Source of the DNA: Halopenitus malekzadehii
GTDB lineage: Archaea > Halobacteriota > Halobacteria > Halobacteriales > Haloferacaceae
Assembly (NCBI RefSeq): GCF_900108505.1
Contig: NZ_FNWU01000003.1
Location: 1 to 64,000, forward strand
Direction: 5' to 3'
DNA: 64,000 bases
In this document: piece after piece, positions 47,324-57,696 of the stretch
Numbering within the stretch: position 1 is the first letter of the stretch
Layout: each line of letters begins with the position of its first letter
The notes under the pieces: model-generated
Databases searched by the model: none
The model's input: the letters and a program-made list of their open reading frames with translations, nothing else
Told to the model about the DNA's origin: nothing
Position numbers and translations under genes: made by a program

Positions 47324-47737
47324 ATGGACGAGCTCGACCGGCAGATCCTCTCCGTCCTTCGACGGGACTCCAGAACGCCGTATACGGAGATCGCCGACCA
47401 GGTCGGCACGTCGGAGGGGACCGTCCGCAACCGCGTCGAGCGGATGAACGAGGAGGGGATCATCGAACGGTTCACCGTGACCACCCGGACCGGCAACGTG
47501 AAGGCGATGATCGAGATCTCCGTCGAGGTGAACGTCGACACGGGCGCGGTGGGCGACCGGATGGCCGACTGGGAGGCGGTCGACTTCGTCTGGCAGGTCT
47601 CCGGGGAGGACGACATCGTCCTCGTCGTCGACGCCGTCGACACGGGCGCGGTCAACGATCTGATCACCGAGGCCCGCGAGATGGACGACGTGAAGTCGAC
47701 GAAGACGCGGCTGATTCTGGACGAACGGCTCGGATGA
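47324..47737 (+). CDS. Lrp/AsnC-family transcriptional regulator
   Basis: 137 residues. Lrp-type helix-turn-helix (MDELDRQILSVLRRDSRTPYTEIADQVGTSEGTVRNRVERM) then a RAM ligand-binding ferredoxin-like domain (KAMIEISVEVNVDTGAVGDRM ... VLVVDAVDTGAVNDLI). Such proteins sense amino acids or related metabolites. It is divergent from carA with a shared palindrome, so it probably controls itself and carA. Confidence 0.9.
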   Translation: MDELDRQILSVLRRDSRTPYTEIADQVGTSEGTVRNRVERMNEEGIIERFTVTTRTGNVKAMIEISVEVNVDTGAVGDRMADWEAVDFVWQVSGEDDIVLVVDAVDTGAVNDLITEAREMDDVKSTKTRLILDERLG

Positions 47738-47786
47738 CGCCACATCGATCGAATTCTTATTAGGGTGGCTCGCCGTCCCCTTCCGT

Positions 47787-48416
47787 ATGAACCGAGACGA
47801 CGCGATCGATCGCGACCCGATCGCCGACGGCGGCGCCGAGACGGCCGACGCGAACGCGGCATCCGAGGACGCTCCGCACCACGAGAACGCGAACCAGGAC
47901 GTCATCGCCGTCGATCCGGACGACACGGCGCAGGGAACGGTCAACCGGCTTGACGCCCACACCGGCGAGGGGATCCGCCACCGAGCGTTCACCTGCCTCG
48001 TCTTCGACGGCGACGGAAAGATCCTGCTGGCACAGCGGGCGCCGAGCAAACGGCTGTGGAACACCCACTGGGACGGCACCGTCGCCTCCCACCCGGTCGA
48101 GGGGCAGTCCCAGACGGAGGCCACCGAACAGCGCCTCGAGGAGGAGCTGGGCATCAGTCCCGACCAGTACAACGACCTCCGCGTGACCGACAAGTTCGAG
48201 TACAAACGTTACTACGAGAACGCCGGGTTGGAGTGGGAGGTCTGTGCGGTCCTGAAGGTCACCCTCGACGACGTCAATCTGGATCCCGACGAGGCGGAGA
48301 TCGGCGGGATGCTGTGGGTGGAGTACGACCATCTCCACGAGCATCCGGAGCTGTACCGCCAGCTTCGACTCTGTCCCTGGTTCGAGATCGCGATGCGCCG
48401 CGACTTCTCGGAGTGA
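47787..48416 (+). CDS. idi: Isopentenyl-diphosphate delta-isomerase-like Nudix protein, catalytic Cys replaced
   Basis: 209 residues with a 40-residue acidic leader. The type I IDI pattern WNTHWDGTVASHPVEGQ and EATEQRLEEELG (Nudix) is clear, and the second catalytic residue is kept as E151 in EWEVCAVL. At the position of E. coli Cys67, however, there is Ala100 (VASHP instead of VCGHP). It may be a variant isomerase or another pyrophosphate-handling Nudix protein. TTCTTATTA box 25-33 nt upstream. Follows the Lrp-type gene. Confidence 0.82.
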   Translation: MNRDDAIDRDPIADGGAETADANAASEDAPHHENANQDVIAVDPDDTAQGTVNRLDAHTGEGIRHRAFTCLVFDGDGKILLAQRAPSKRLWNTHWDGTVASHPVEGQSQTEATEQRLEEELGISPDQYNDLRVTDKFEYKRYYENAGLEWEVCAVLKVTLDDVNLDPDEAEIGGMLWVEYDHLHEHPELYRQLRLCPWFEIAMRRDFSE

Positions 48417-48471
48417 ACGGTCCCTCGCGAGACGGCGCCGCCGACGACGACCCCGATAGGGTCGCCAACGG

Positions 48472-49986
48472 CTACTCCAACAGCGACTCGCCGGTCATCG
48501 CCGCGGGTTGATCGAGGTCCATCAGCTCAAGAACCGTCGGCGCGACGTCACACAGCGATCCGTCCGCTCGAACCGTCCGGCCGCCGTCGTCGCCGGCCGG
48601 CGAGCGATAGATGAACGGAACGGGGTTGAACGTGTGTGCCGTGTGCGGTTCCTCCGGCGTCCCCATATCGTCGGCGTTGCCGTGGTCCGCGGTGACGATC
48701 GCGTGGCCGCCCGCGTCGGCGATCGCCTCGAGCAGCCGGGAGAGCTGGGCGTCGACTGCCTCGACCGCCGTGACCGCGGCCTCGAAGTCGCCGGTGTGGC
48801 CGACCATATCCGGGTTGGCGTAGTTGAGCACGAGCAGGTCGGGGTCGTCGGCCGCGATGGTCGAGATCGCCTCGTCGGTGACACCCGCGGCCGACATCTC
48901 CGGGCGCTCGTCGTAGGTCGCCACGCCGGGGCTCTCGACGATCGTCCGGATCTCGCCGGGAAACTCGACCTCGCGGCCGCCGTTGAGGAAGTAGGTGACG
49001 TGGGCGTACTTCTCCGACTCCGCGATCCGGAGCTGCGTGCAGCCCGCCTCGGAGACGACCTCACCGAGCGTGTCCGCCGGGATCTGCGGCGGGAACGCGA
49101 CCGGGAACTCGAAGGTCTCGTCGTATGCCGTCATCGTGACGAGCCGTATCTCGGGCTGGTCGAGATCGACGTTCCACGTCGGGGACGTGTCGGTGAGCAG
49201 CCGGACGAGCTGTCTGGCGCGGTCCGCCCGAAAGTTGAAGAAGACGACCGCATCGCCGTCGGACAGCGCCGGCTCGCCCGCGATACAGGTCGGCTCGATG
49301 AACTCGTCGGTCTCCCCGCGGTCGTGCGCACGCTCGACCGCCTCGATGCCCGAGTCGGCGGTGTGGGGCGCCTCCCGGTTCACGATGGCGTCGTAGGCCT
49401 TCCGCGTCCGGTCCCAGTTCTCGTCCCGGTCCATCGCGTGATACCGACCGGTCACCGTCGCAACCGCGCCGGTCCCGGCAGCCGCCGTGTGCTCCGCGAG
49501 ATCCGCCAGAAACGTCTCGGCGATCTCGGGTGCGGTGTCGCGCCCGTCGGTGAACGCGTGAGTGCTCGCGGGCACGCCGGCGGCCGCCGCCGCGTCGATC
49601 AGGGCGCGCAGGTGCGCGATGTCCGAGTGCACGCCACCGTCGGAGACGAGCCCGAGAAAGTGGACGCGCCCGTCGTGCTCGCGTGCGTACGAGAACGCCG
49701 ACCGGATCGCGTCGTTGTCGGCGAACTCGCCGGCCGTGATCGCGTCGGAGATGCGCGTGTACGCCTGCTTGACGACTCGGCCCGCACCGATATTGAGGTG
49801 GCCGACCTCCGAGTTGCCCATCTGCCCCTCCGGCAGACCGACCCGGCGGCCGTGCACGGTCAACCGACCGGACGCGCCACGGTCCGAGAGGTCGTCGAAC
49901 GTCGGGGTGTCGGCGGCCGCGACGGCGTTTAACCGGTCGTGATCGCCGAGTCCCCACCCATCCAACACGATGAGCGCTGTTCGCAT
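48472..49986 (-). CDS. gpmI: 2,3-bisphosphoglycerate-independent phosphoglycerate mutase
   Basis: 504 residues, full length for the dimanganese enzyme that interconverts 3- and 2-phosphoglycerate. MRTALIVLDGWGLGDHDRLNAV holds the first metal ligand, GQMGNSEVGHLNIGAGR the phospho-serine, SDGGVHSDIAHL and TDGRDTAPEIAETFL the phosphatase-domain contacts, and DHGNADDMG and HTAHTFNPVPFI the second metal site. The ATG at 49986 directly precedes the conserved start. Convergent with idi. Confidence 0.96.
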   Translation of the reverse strand: MRTALIVLDGWGLGDHDRLNAVAAADTPTFDDLSDRGASGRLTVHGRRVGLPEGQMGNSEVGHLNIGAGRVVKQAYTRISDAITAGEFADNDAIRSAFSYAREHDGRVHFLGLVSDGGVHSDIAHLRALIDAAAAAGVPASTHAFTDGRDTAPEIAETFLADLAEHTAAAGTGAVATVTGRYHAMDRDENWDRTRKAYDAIVNREAPHTADSGIEAVERAHDRGETDEFIEPTCIAGEPALSDGDAVVFFNFRADRARQLVRLLTDTSPTWNVDLDQPEIRLVTMTAYDETFEFPVAFPPQIPADTLGEVVSEAGCTQLRIAESEKYAHVTYFLNGGREVEFPGEIRTIVESPGVATYDERPEMSAAGVTDEAISTIAADDPDLLVLNYANPDMVGHTGDFEAAVTAVEAVDAQLSRLLEAIADAGGHAIVTADHGNADDMGTPEEPHTAHTFNPVPFIYRSPAGDDGGRTVRADGSLCDVAPTVLELMDLDQPAAMTGESLLE

Positions 49987-50291
49987 ACCCGACGAGTGGG
50001 CGGGGAGCGTCAACTACCCTTCGTTGTGCCGCCGAGGCGGCTTCGATATGTCGTCGAGTCGGCTCCGGTGAACCGTCGCCGATCGTCATCTCCTCGTCAT
50101 CTCCACCCGAAACGGCGCCCGCGCGTGTCGGACGAAGGTCAGACGTCTGGCCGAACAGTCACGGAAATCGGCCGAGAGAGCGACGTTATCGCTCGTTCAT
50201 TCACTTTCACTACGGTTACGGAACCTTTTACGGGATGCCGCCCCAAGGAGCGTACGCCTCCCATTGAAAACACGCCGGAGGCGACACAGCC
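49987..50291. other. Divergent intergenic region between gpmI and rpa3
   Basis: 305 nt with no visible gene. It contains CTTTTACG at about 50225-50232, a TATA-like box that would give rpa3 a leader of about 40 nt, and the ribosome-binding site just before rpa3. Confidence 0.5.
50277..50281 (+). promoter_or_regulatory. Shine-Dalgarno site of rpa3
   Basis: GGAGG ends 10 nt before the ATG at 50292, with a TATA-like box about 65 nt upstream. This makes rpa3 one of the few leadered genes in the window. Confidence 0.5.
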
Positions 50292-51224
50292 ATGACGGAC
50301 CTACGAGACCACGCGGAAGCGATAGCGGAACAGTTCTCGGACCACATCGAGCCGAGTCCCGACGTCGACGAGATCGAGGCCAAACTCGACAACCTCGTCA
50401 CCGACTACCGGGTCCCCATCGAGGAGGCTCGACGCAGCGTCACCAACAGCTACCTCGAGGAGGCCGGTCTCGAGCGCGACGAGCTGGGCCGTGGCGGGAG
50501 CGAGCGCGTCGACGTCAACGAGATCGACGACGATGAACAGTGGGTCGACCTGCGGGTGACCGTCGTCGACCTGTGGGAACCCCGCAGCGACGCGGTCGCC
50601 CAGGTCGGCCTGCTCGGCGACGAGTCGGGGACGATCAAGTTCACCGCCTTCGAGACCTCGGATCTCCCCCTGCTCGAGGAGGACCAGGCGTACGAGCTCT
50701 CGAACGTCGTCAGCGACGAGTACGAGGGCCGCTACTCGGTCAAGCTCAACCGAACCACGTCGATCACCGAGATCGACGCGGACATCGAGGTGGGCGACAA
50801 CGCCGAGACGGTCGAGGGTGCCCTCGTCGACGTCCAGTCGGGGTCGGGGCTCATCAAGCGATGCCCCGAGGAGGACTGTACCCGCGTGCTGCAGAACGGC
50901 CGGTGCAGCGAACACGGCAAGGTCGAGGGTGAGTTCGACCTCCGGATCAAGGCCGTCCTCGACGACGGGACCGACGTCCACGAGGTCATCTTCGACCGCG
51001 AAGCGACCGAGGACCTGACCGGCGTCACCCTCGAGGAAGCCAAACAGGAGGCGATGGACGCACTCGATACGACCGTCGTCGCCGACGGAATGGCCGCGGA
51101 CGTCCTCGGCCGGTACTACCGGGTGACCGGGCCAACGCTGGGCCGATACGTGCTCGTCAACGATCTCGAGGAGCCCGGACCGGTGGACGTCGAGCAGGCG
51201 CTTATCAACGCGAGGTCGATCTAA
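50292..51224 (+). CDS. rpa3: Replication protein A, Rpa3-type single-stranded DNA-binding protein
   Basis: 310 residues. One clear OB fold (WVDLRVTVVDLWEPRSDAVAQVGLLGDESGTIKFTAFE) and a zinc-finger region (RCPEEDCTRVLQNGRCSEHG) followed by a second OB-like part. The layout matches haloarchaeal RPA3, which is made with a partner protein. The next gene begins two bases after its stop. Binds ssDNA in replication and repair. Confidence 0.92.
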   Translation: MTDLRDHAEAIAEQFSDHIEPSPDVDEIEAKLDNLVTDYRVPIEEARRSVTNSYLEEAGLERDELGRGGSERVDVNEIDDDEQWVDLRVTVVDLWEPRSDAVAQVGLLGDESGTIKFTAFETSDLPLLEEDQAYELSNVVSDEYEGRYSVKLNRTTSITEIDADIEVGDNAETVEGALVDVQSGSGLIKRCPEEDCTRVLQNGRCSEHGKVEGEFDLRIKAVLDDGTDVHEVIFDREATEDLTGVTLEEAKQEAMDALDTTVVADGMAADVLGRYYRVTGPTLGRYVLVNDLEEPGPVDVEQALINARSI

Positions 51225-51225
51225 C

Positions 51226-51855
51226 ATGAGCCAGAGCGGATCCACACCGACGAGAGAGGTCGCCCGGCGCGTCTTCGCCACCGAGTTCAACGACGCCGGC
51301 TACACGTTCAAGGAGTCCGAGGACGAGCGCGCGCCCGTCTACTCGCTGTTGCCGACCGGCGAGTCCGCGAACCGCGTGTTCTTCGTCGGAACGCTGACCG
51401 AGAAGGACGACGTCGGCGAGGACAACGAGTACTGGCGCGGCCGGATCGTCGATCCGACCGGCACGTTCTTCGTCTACGCCGGTCAGTACCAGCCCGAGGC
51501 GGCGAACACGCTGCGGGAACTCGAACCGCCGGCGTACGTCGCGGTGGTCGGCAAGCCGCGAACCTACGAGACCGACGACGGGTCAATCAACGTCTCGGTC
51601 CGGCCGGAGTCGATCACCCGCGTGGACGCCACGGTCCGTGACCGCTGGGTCGCCGAGACCGCCGAACGAACCCTCGAACGAGTCGCCCGGTTCGAGGACG
51701 AGGGCAACGAGTACGCCCGGATGACCGAGGAGCACTACGACCTCGATCCGGAGACGTATAAGGCGGCCGCGCTGTCCGCCCTCGAGGATCTCGACGACGC
51801 GGGCGAGGAGTCGGACGGGAACGATCCCGAGTCGGAGACCTCGATCGAGGCGTAG
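51226..51855 (+). CDS. rpap3: RPA-associated protein (Rpap3)
   Basis: 209 residues of the COG3390 type: TREVARRVFATEFNDAGYTFKESEDERAPVYSLLPTGESANRVFFVGTLTE, a small OB domain (WRGRIVDPTGTFFVYAGQYQPEAANTLRELEPPAYVAVVG). Haloarchaeal genetics show such proteins act with the RPA encoded just upstream. The acidic tail is probably disordered. Confidence 0.9.
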   Translation: MSQSGSTPTREVARRVFATEFNDAGYTFKESEDERAPVYSLLPTGESANRVFFVGTLTEKDDVGEDNEYWRGRIVDPTGTFFVYAGQYQPEAANTLRELEPPAYVAVVGKPRTYETDDGSINVSVRPESITRVDATVRDRWVAETAERTLERVARFEDEGNEYARMTEEHYDLDPETYKAAALSALEDLDDAGEESDGNDPESETSIEA

Positions 51856-51965
51856 TCGGGTCGGCGGTCCCCGAACGGGACCGGTTCCGTTCCCCGATCG
51901 ACGAACGCGTCGCTCGCGGGGTAACTAACGCGAAAAACGGCTCGACGGCGGGTGCTAGGTGACGG

Positions 51966-52271
<306 letters not shown>

Positions 52272-52285
52272 CTACTGGACGGCGG

Positions 52286-52294
52286 TATTAAATA
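52286..52294 (-). promoter_or_regulatory. TATA box of the aIF1 gene
   Basis: TATTAAATA (TATTTAATA on the coding strand) 27-35 nt before the ATG at 52259; among the strongest TATA matches in the window. Confidence 0.6.
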
Positions 52295-52304
52295 GTGTCG
52301 GGAG

Positions 52305-53630
52305 TCAGGGATCGGCCGACGATCGGACCGGTTCGCCGAGCGGCTCGCCGAACGACTCGGCGCCGGTCGCGGGGTCCCGCTCGTAGACGACCCGACCGCG
52401 AACCGTCGTCAGCTCGGGAAAGACGCCGGAGCGGTCCTCGAACGGCGTCCACCCGCACGCAGAGTGGAGCGCGGCGGCCTCGATCTCGCGGCCATCCGTG
52501 AGGTCGACGAGGACGAGGTCGGCGTCGATCCCCTCCTCGATCGCCCCCTTCTGCGGGAGATCGAAGATCGCGGCCGGGGCGGTCGCCGTGACCTCCCGGA
52601 CGCGCTCGAGCGTGAGCTTCTCACGCCGGACGGCGTCGAGGAGGAGGGGGAGCATCGTCTCGACGCCGGGCACGCCGCTGGGTGCATCCGTGAGCGGCTG
52701 CCGTTTCTCGGCGACCGTGTGGGGCGCGTGGTCGGTCGCGACGACGTCGATTCGCCCGTCACGAAGCCGCTCGAACAGGGCGTCCCGGCGGTCCGGATCA
52801 CGAAGCGGCGGATTCATTCGTCCGAACGTCCCCAGCCGGTCGCAGTCATCCGTCGAGAGGAACAGGTGGTGTGGCGTGACTTCACAGGTCGCGTCCGTCC
52901 CGTCGGTCGCGTCGACCCCCTCCGGCGTCGAGGTGTGTGCGATGTGGAGCCGTCCGGCGGCACGCTGGCCGGCGTCGACCGCTCGTCGGACCGCGTCCGC
53001 CTCGGCCTCCGGCGTCCGGAACGCCGACCAGCGATCACTTCGCGCCTCGCGCCCGGATCCGCCGAGGTCTCCGTCGAGAGCGTCCCGATCGAACAGGGTG
53101 GCGTCCTCCGCGTGGACGGTCACGGGGACCTCGGCGTCGGCCGCCCGCTCGAGAGCGTCCTCGAACAGCGAGAGGTCGATCCCCATCTCGCCGGTCGAGT
53201 CGGCGAGGAAGATCTCCCCGAGGGCGAACAGCGGACGGTCAAACAGCGTGTCGGGGTCCCACTCGGGGACCACGCCGCCGTTGATCCCGTAGTCCACGAG
53301 GGAGGCGTCGGCGGCCAGCCGCGCCTTCGCGTCGAAGGCCGCGCCGTCGACGGTCGGCGGGTCGGTGTTCGGCTGGTCGACCACGGTCGTGACGCCCCCG
53401 GCGGCCGCCGATCGGGATCCCGTCCGCCAGGTCTCCTTGTGGGATCCGCCCGGCTCCCGAAAATGGACGTGGACGTCGATTGCGCCCGGAAGGAGGTGTT
53501 TCCCGTGTGCGTCGATCACGCGTTCGTCGGCCGCCGGATCGAGATCGGGGGCGACCGCGTCGATCGTTTCCTCGGTCACGCGAACGTCCCGAACCCGGCC
53601 GTCGGCGAGCGTTCCGCCGGTGATGAGCAT
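52305..53630 (-). CDS. pyrC: Dihydroorotase
   Basis: 441 residues from the ATG at 53630. Third step of pyrimidine synthesis (carbamoyl aspartate to dihydroorotate). The metal site is in GAIDVHVHFREPGGSHKETW, with later histidines in VTVHAED, HIAHTSTPEG and the Asp in VVATDHAPHT. The class I length and the HVHFREPG motif distinguish it from hydantoinases. carA and carB are elsewhere in the window. Confidence 0.94.
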   Translation of the reverse strand: MLITGGTLADGRVRDVRVTEETIDAVAPDLDPAADERVIDAHGKHLLPGAIDVHVHFREPGGSHKETWRTGSRSAAAGGVTTVVDQPNTDPPTVDGAAFDAKARLAADASLVDYGINGGVVPEWDPDTLFDRPLFALGEIFLADSTGEMGIDLSLFEDALERAADAEVPVTVHAEDATLFDRDALDGDLGGSGREARSDRWSAFRTPEAEADAVRRAVDAGQRAAGRLHIAHTSTPEGVDATDGTDATCEVTPHHLFLSTDDCDRLGTFGRMNPPLRDPDRRDALFERLRDGRIDVVATDHAPHTVAEKRQPLTDAPSGVPGVETMLPLLLDAVRREKLTLERVREVTATAPAAIFDLPQKGAIEEGIDADLVLVDLTDGREIEAAALHSACGWTPFEDRSGVFPELTTVRGRVVYERDPATGAESFGEPLGEPVRSSADP

Positions 53631-53728
53631 ACGCGAACGTCGACGGCGGACGGAAAAACGGTGCTGGTTCGGGGCGCTCACGGACGGCCCCAGTGGCGGC
53701 GGTTCCAGAACCGCGCCGGTGGCGGCGA

Positions 53729-54340
53729 TCAGGCCGTCGAGGTTCCGTCGTCGGTGGCGGCGTCCTCGTCGAGACCGGGCGCAGCGGTCGGATCGACGTC
53801 CTCGGGTTCGCCGCGGTCACCACGCATCGTCTCGCCGTCCTCGGTCTCGACGTAGACGTCGTCCGCGAAGCCGGCCTTGGCGTTCTCGTACTCGGGATCC
53901 TCGAGCTTCCCGGGGGTCGACGGGGCGTCGACGATCCCGTCGACGGGATGGAACTCGCCGAGGGGATCGTCGATCGTGATCCCGTGGTCTGTAAAGAACT
54001 CCTCGTAGCGCCGGTAGTGCGGCTCGAGCTCGTCGCCGGGGATCTCCATCATCTCCGTCCAGCCGTGGTTGAAGAAGTCGAAGTTGGCCTGAACGTGGGT
54101 GATCTCGCGGGCTTCGGCCTCCGGATAGCCCGCCTGGAGGGCGGCGACGTAGGCGTCCATCGTCGCCTCGAAGAAGTCGTCGAGGTGTGCGCGCCGCTGC
54201 TCGCGGCGGTCGTCGTCCGCCTTGTTGAGGAAGATCGTCGTGTGTAGGTCGACGAGCTTGTCGCTCGCGACCTCCCCGAGCACCGGTGCGGTGAGCGCCT
54301 TCTTGGCGGCCCAGTGGCGGACGTTCTGGCTGATCTTCAT
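53729..54340 (-). CDS. DUF6149-like haloarchaeal protein
   Basis: 203 residues. Helical, with KISQNVRHWAAKKALTAPVLGEVASDKLVDLHTTIFL near the N-terminus and HVQANFDFFNHGWTEMMEIPGDELEPHYRRYEEFF mid-protein. The last 40 residues are acidic and low-complexity. No catalytic motif is evident. Just upstream, GTGGCGGTCCCGCCGGG is repeated (54374-54390, 54398-54414). Confidence 0.76.
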   Translation of the reverse strand: MKISQNVRHWAAKKALTAPVLGEVASDKLVDLHTTIFLNKADDDRREQRRAHLDDFFEATMDAYVAALQAGYPEAEAREITHVQANFDFFNHGWTEMMEIPGDELEPHYRRYEEFFTDHGITIDDPLGEFHPVDGIVDAPSTPGKLEDPEYENAKAGFADDVYVETEDGETMRGDRGEPEDVDPTAAPGLDEDAATDDGTSTA

Positions 54341-54543
54341 ATGGCTCCGTTGGGGTCGTACGACCTTGAATCTGTGGCGGTCCCGCCGGGGAACCCGTGG
54401 CGGTCCCGCCGGGTGGCCCGGGATCGACCACCTCGACCCTGAAAGGTCCTAAAGGACCCAACGATCGCACAATATGGGATGGATCCTCACGATTCCTCAT
54501 TCAGATAGCAACCGACATTAACCCCGAAGCCGAAGCCGGGGTC

Positions 54544-55782
54544 ATGACCGACTCGTACGTGATCGTCGGCGACGGGGTCGCTGGCTCGTCGGCCGCGGAG
54601 ACGCTCCGGGAGGAGCGTCCGGACGCCGACATCACGGTCATCACCGACGAGGGTGAAGCCCTCTACAACCGGATCCTCATCAAGGAGTTCGCGAAGGGGA
54701 AACTGCCCGAAGCGCCGATCTCGATCCACGACGAGGAGTGGTACGCCGAGCGGGAGATCGACCTTCGGCTGAACACCCTCGTCGTCGACATCGATGTCGA
54801 GAACGACGCGGTGACGACCCACGAGGGGGAGACCCTCGGGTACGACGCGCTGCTGTTGGCGATCGGCGGCACCCCCCAACAGCTGCCCGTCGAGAACGCC
54901 GACGCCGACGGTATCCAGCATTTCTGGACGTTCCAGGACGCCCGACAGATCAAAGAAAGCGTCGAGGACGCCGACACCGGCGTCATCGTCGGTGCCGGCC
55001 TCCTGGGGATCGACTTCGCGGCGATCTGCGGCGCCCAGGACGTCGAGGCGAAATACCTGATGCGTGGAAACGCCTGGTGGCGGTACGCCCTCTCGGAGGA
55101 GGGTGCCGAGCTTATGCACGAGGCGATGCGGGAACGCGGCGTCGAACCCGTCTTCGACTCGGGCGTCGACCACTTCGAGGTCGACGACGACGGCCACGTC
55201 GAGGCGGCCGTCGATCCGAACGGCGACCGGTATGCGTGTGACTTCGCCGGCATCGCGATCGGCTTGAACTTCAACACGGAGATCGTCGAGGAGACGCCGA
55301 TCGAGACGGACGATGGCATCATCGTCGACGAATACATGCGCACGAACGTCGACAACGTCTTCGCGGCCGGCGACATCACCGAGTTCCACGATACCATCCT
55401 CGGCGAGCGTGCCCAGAACGGGGCGTGGGGATCGGCCAAGGAACAGGGAACGATCGCCGCGAAGAACATGGTCGAGTACGGTTCCGCGGAGTTCCGGTGG
55501 GTCTCCTCGTACTCGATTACCCACTTCGACTTCCCGTTCCTCTCCTTTGGCCACCCGACGCTCGGCGACGAGTCGATCGAGGCGACGACGGGCGAGGGCG
55601 AGTGGCGCAAGCTCGCGCTCAAGGACGGCAAGATCGTGGGCGGCGTCCTGATCGGGGACCTGGCGCCGCAGTCGGCGTACAAACAGCTGATGCGTGAGGA
55701 GCGATACGTCGGCGACCAGACGGAGGCGCTGCTTGCGGACGGCTTCTCCGTCGACGACCTGACGCAAACGAGCAAACAGTAG
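54544..55782 (+). CDS. FAD-dependent NAD(P)H oxidoreductase (pyridine nucleotide-disulfide type)
   Basis: 412 residues from the ATG at 54544. The first dinucleotide fold (VIVGDGVAGSSAAETLRE) binds FAD, the second (GVIVGAGLLGIDFAA) NAD(P)H, and the late FAD contact is TNVDNVFAAGDITEF. No redox-active CxxC is present, so it resembles rubredoxin or ferredoxin reductases and the nitrite reductase NirB N-terminal part rather than thioredoxin reductase. Electron acceptor unknown. Confidence 0.88.
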   Translation: MTDSYVIVGDGVAGSSAAETLREERPDADITVITDEGEALYNRILIKEFAKGKLPEAPISIHDEEWYAEREIDLRLNTLVVDIDVENDAVTTHEGETLGYDALLLAIGGTPQQLPVENADADGIQHFWTFQDARQIKESVEDADTGVIVGAGLLGIDFAAICGAQDVEAKYLMRGNAWWRYALSEEGAELMHEAMRERGVEPVFDSGVDHFEVDDDGHVEAAVDPNGDRYACDFAGIAIGLNFNTEIVEETPIETDDGIIVDEYMRTNVDNVFAAGDITEFHDTILGERAQNGAWGSAKEQGTIAAKNMVEYGSAEFRWVSSYSITHFDFPFLSFGHPTLGDESIEATTGEGEWRKLALKDGKIVGGVLIGDLAPQSAYKQLMREERYVGDQTEALLADGFSVDDLTQTSKQ

Positions 55783-55866
55783 GGCGGCCGATTTTCGATC
55801 CGGCGAGCGACGTCCGATCCGGGAGCGACGGTTGGACCGACAACCTCCGGTCGGGTCGGCGACCGA

Positions 55867-57696
55867 CTACATCGACTCGGGGGCCTCGACGCCGAGGACC
55901 CCGAGCGCGTTCGCGACGGTGTGTTTCGAGGCAGCGACGATCGCCAGCCGCGCGTCCCGTAGCTCCGGCGACGACGCCGACAGGACCGGACATTCGCGGT
56001 AGAAGGAATTGTACGCGTCGGCGATCTCGCGGGTGTACGTCGCGACGATGTGCGGTTTCAGCTCGTCGGCAGCCTCCTCGATCACGGCCGGGAAGCGAGC
56101 GATCTCACGGAGGAGGGCCCGCGCTTCCGCGGTTTCGAGGACGTCCGCGTGCACGTCGACGGATGCCGTCCCGCCGGCGTCGTCACGTCCGGTCGTCGCA
56201 TCGGCGGTGACGCTGGGGACCGACACGTCCGCGGTCGCGGCCTCCTGGAGGATGCCGCAACAGCGCGCGTGGACGTACTGAACGTACGGGGCCGACTGCG
56301 CCTCGAAGTCGAGCGCCCGGTCCCACTCGAAGGTGATCGCCTTGGCGGGCTGTTTCGAGACGATGTCGTACCGGACCGCGCCGATTCCGACCTGGTGGGC
56401 GATGCGCTCGACGTCCGACTCGTCGAGATCGTCGTCGCGGATCCGGTCGTCAAGACGGGTCTCGACCTCCTCGCGGGCGCGGTCGATCGCCTCGTCGAGG
56501 AGGTCATCGAGCATCACGCCGGTCCCGCGGCGGGTCGACATCTTCCCCTCGGGCAGGTTGACGTACGAGTAGATCACGTTCTCGAGCTGGTCGACGTCGT
56601 TGCCGAGGAGATCGAGGGTCGCGTTGAGCTGGTCGGCCTGCAGCTTGTGGTCCTCGCCGAGGACGGTGACGGCGCGGTCGTAGTTGTCGAACTTCCACTC
56701 GTGATGGGCCAGATCGCGGGTGGTGTACAGCGAGGTGCCATCCGACCGGAGGAAGACGAGGTTCTTGTCGATCCCCCACTCGTCGAGCTCGAGCTGCCAA
56801 GCGTCCTCCTCGTAAACCGCCTGGTCGGTCTCCGTGAGCCGGTCGGCGATCTCGTCGGTCGAGCCGTCGCGCATAAACCGCGTCTCTTTGACGAACTCGT
56901 CGAAGTCGGCCGGGAGGCGCGCGAGACACTCCCGCATCCCCGAGAGCACCTGGTCGACGACCTCGCCGACGCGCTCGTAGGTCTCCTCGTCGCCGTCCTC
57001 GAGACCCTGGAGGATGGACTGGATCTCGTCCTCGGCCGTCTCGACCGCCTCGGGGGCGGCCTCCTCGAGGTAGCTGTTCCCCTTGCGGTAATACCGGACG
57101 AGATCGTACTCGATCCGGTCGCGGGCCGGCGAGTCCTCGAGGTCGGATTCGTCGAAGGTCTCGTAGGCCCACGTGAAGACCGCCATCTGGCGGCCGGCGT
57201 CGTTCACGTAGTAGTGCCGATCGACTTCGTAGCCGGCCATGTCCACGACGTTGGCGACAGCGTCACCGACGATCGGGTTGCGCGCACGGCCGACGTGAAC
57301 GGGGCCGGTCGGGTTCGCGCTCGTGTGCTCGACGACGACCGACGTGTCCCGATCCGCGAGCGCGCCGTAGTCGGCATCGATGCCGGCGGCGAGCGTGTCA
57401 GCGAGGTACGCGTCGGTCGTCCGGAAGTTGAGGTAGGGGCCGGCGGTCTCGACCGCCGCGAGGTAATCGTATGCCTCGGCGTCGATCGTTTCCGAGACGG
57501 CCTCGGCGAGTCGGCCGGCAACCTGCGGGGGCGCGTCCCCGAGCTCGCCCGCCAGCCGGAAGGACGTGCTCGAGGCGAGCGTGGCGTCCGTGTCGGCCGG
57601 CGGCTCCTCGATGCCGAGGTCGTCGGTCGGGAGATCGAGGTCGGAAAGCGCCGCCGAAAGCGCCGCCTCGACCTCCGACCGGAACTGTCGGAACAT
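55867..57696 (-). CDS. argS: Arginyl-tRNA synthetase
   Basis: 609 residues. Class I synthetase: the HIGH variant HVGR in [20 protein letters not shown], preceded by the Add-1 N-terminal domain. [19 protein letters not shown] is typical of ArgRS, and [18 protein letters not shown] is the KMSKS-like motif. The C-terminal DALR anticodon-binding domain ends [21 protein letters not shown]. Convergent with the flavoprotein gene. Confidence 0.96.
   Translation of the reverse strand: MFRQFRSEVEAALSAALSDLDLPTDDLGIEEPPADTDATLASSTSFRLAGELGDAPPQVAGRLAEAVSETIDAEAYDYLAAVETAGPYLNFRTTDAYLADTLAAGIDADYGALADRDTSVVVEHTSANPTGPVHVGRARNPIVGDAVANVVDMAGYEVDRHYYVNDAGRQMAVFTWAYETFDESDLEDSPARDRIEYDLVRYYRKGNSYLEEAAPEAVETAEDEIQSILQGLEDGDEETYERVGEVVDQVLSGMRECLARLPADFDEFVKETRFMRDGSTDEIADRLTETDQAVYEEDAWQLELDEWGIDKNLVFLRSDGTSLYTTRDLAHHEWKFDNYDRAVTVLGEDHKLQADQLNATLDLLGNDVDQLENVIYSYVNLPEGKMSTRRGTGVMLDDLLDEAIDRAREEVETRLDDRIRDDDLDESDVERIAHQVGIGAVRYDIVSKQPAKAITFEWDRALDFEAQSAPYVQYVHARCCGILQEAATADVSVPSVTADATTGRDDAGGTASVDVHADVLETAEARALLREIARFPAVIEEAADELKPHIVATYTREIADAYNSFYRECPVLSASSPELRDARLAIVAASKHTVANALGVLGVEAPESM

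Noticed and set aside
48508-49932. Long plus-strand frame opposite gpmI
   Set aside because: gpmI on the minus strand has every catalytic motif; the opposite frame has none.
54374-54414. Repeat of GTGGCGGTCCCGCCGGG upstream of the DUF6149-like gene
   Set aside because: Two copies only, in a G+C-rich leader region; no further support for a regulatory role.
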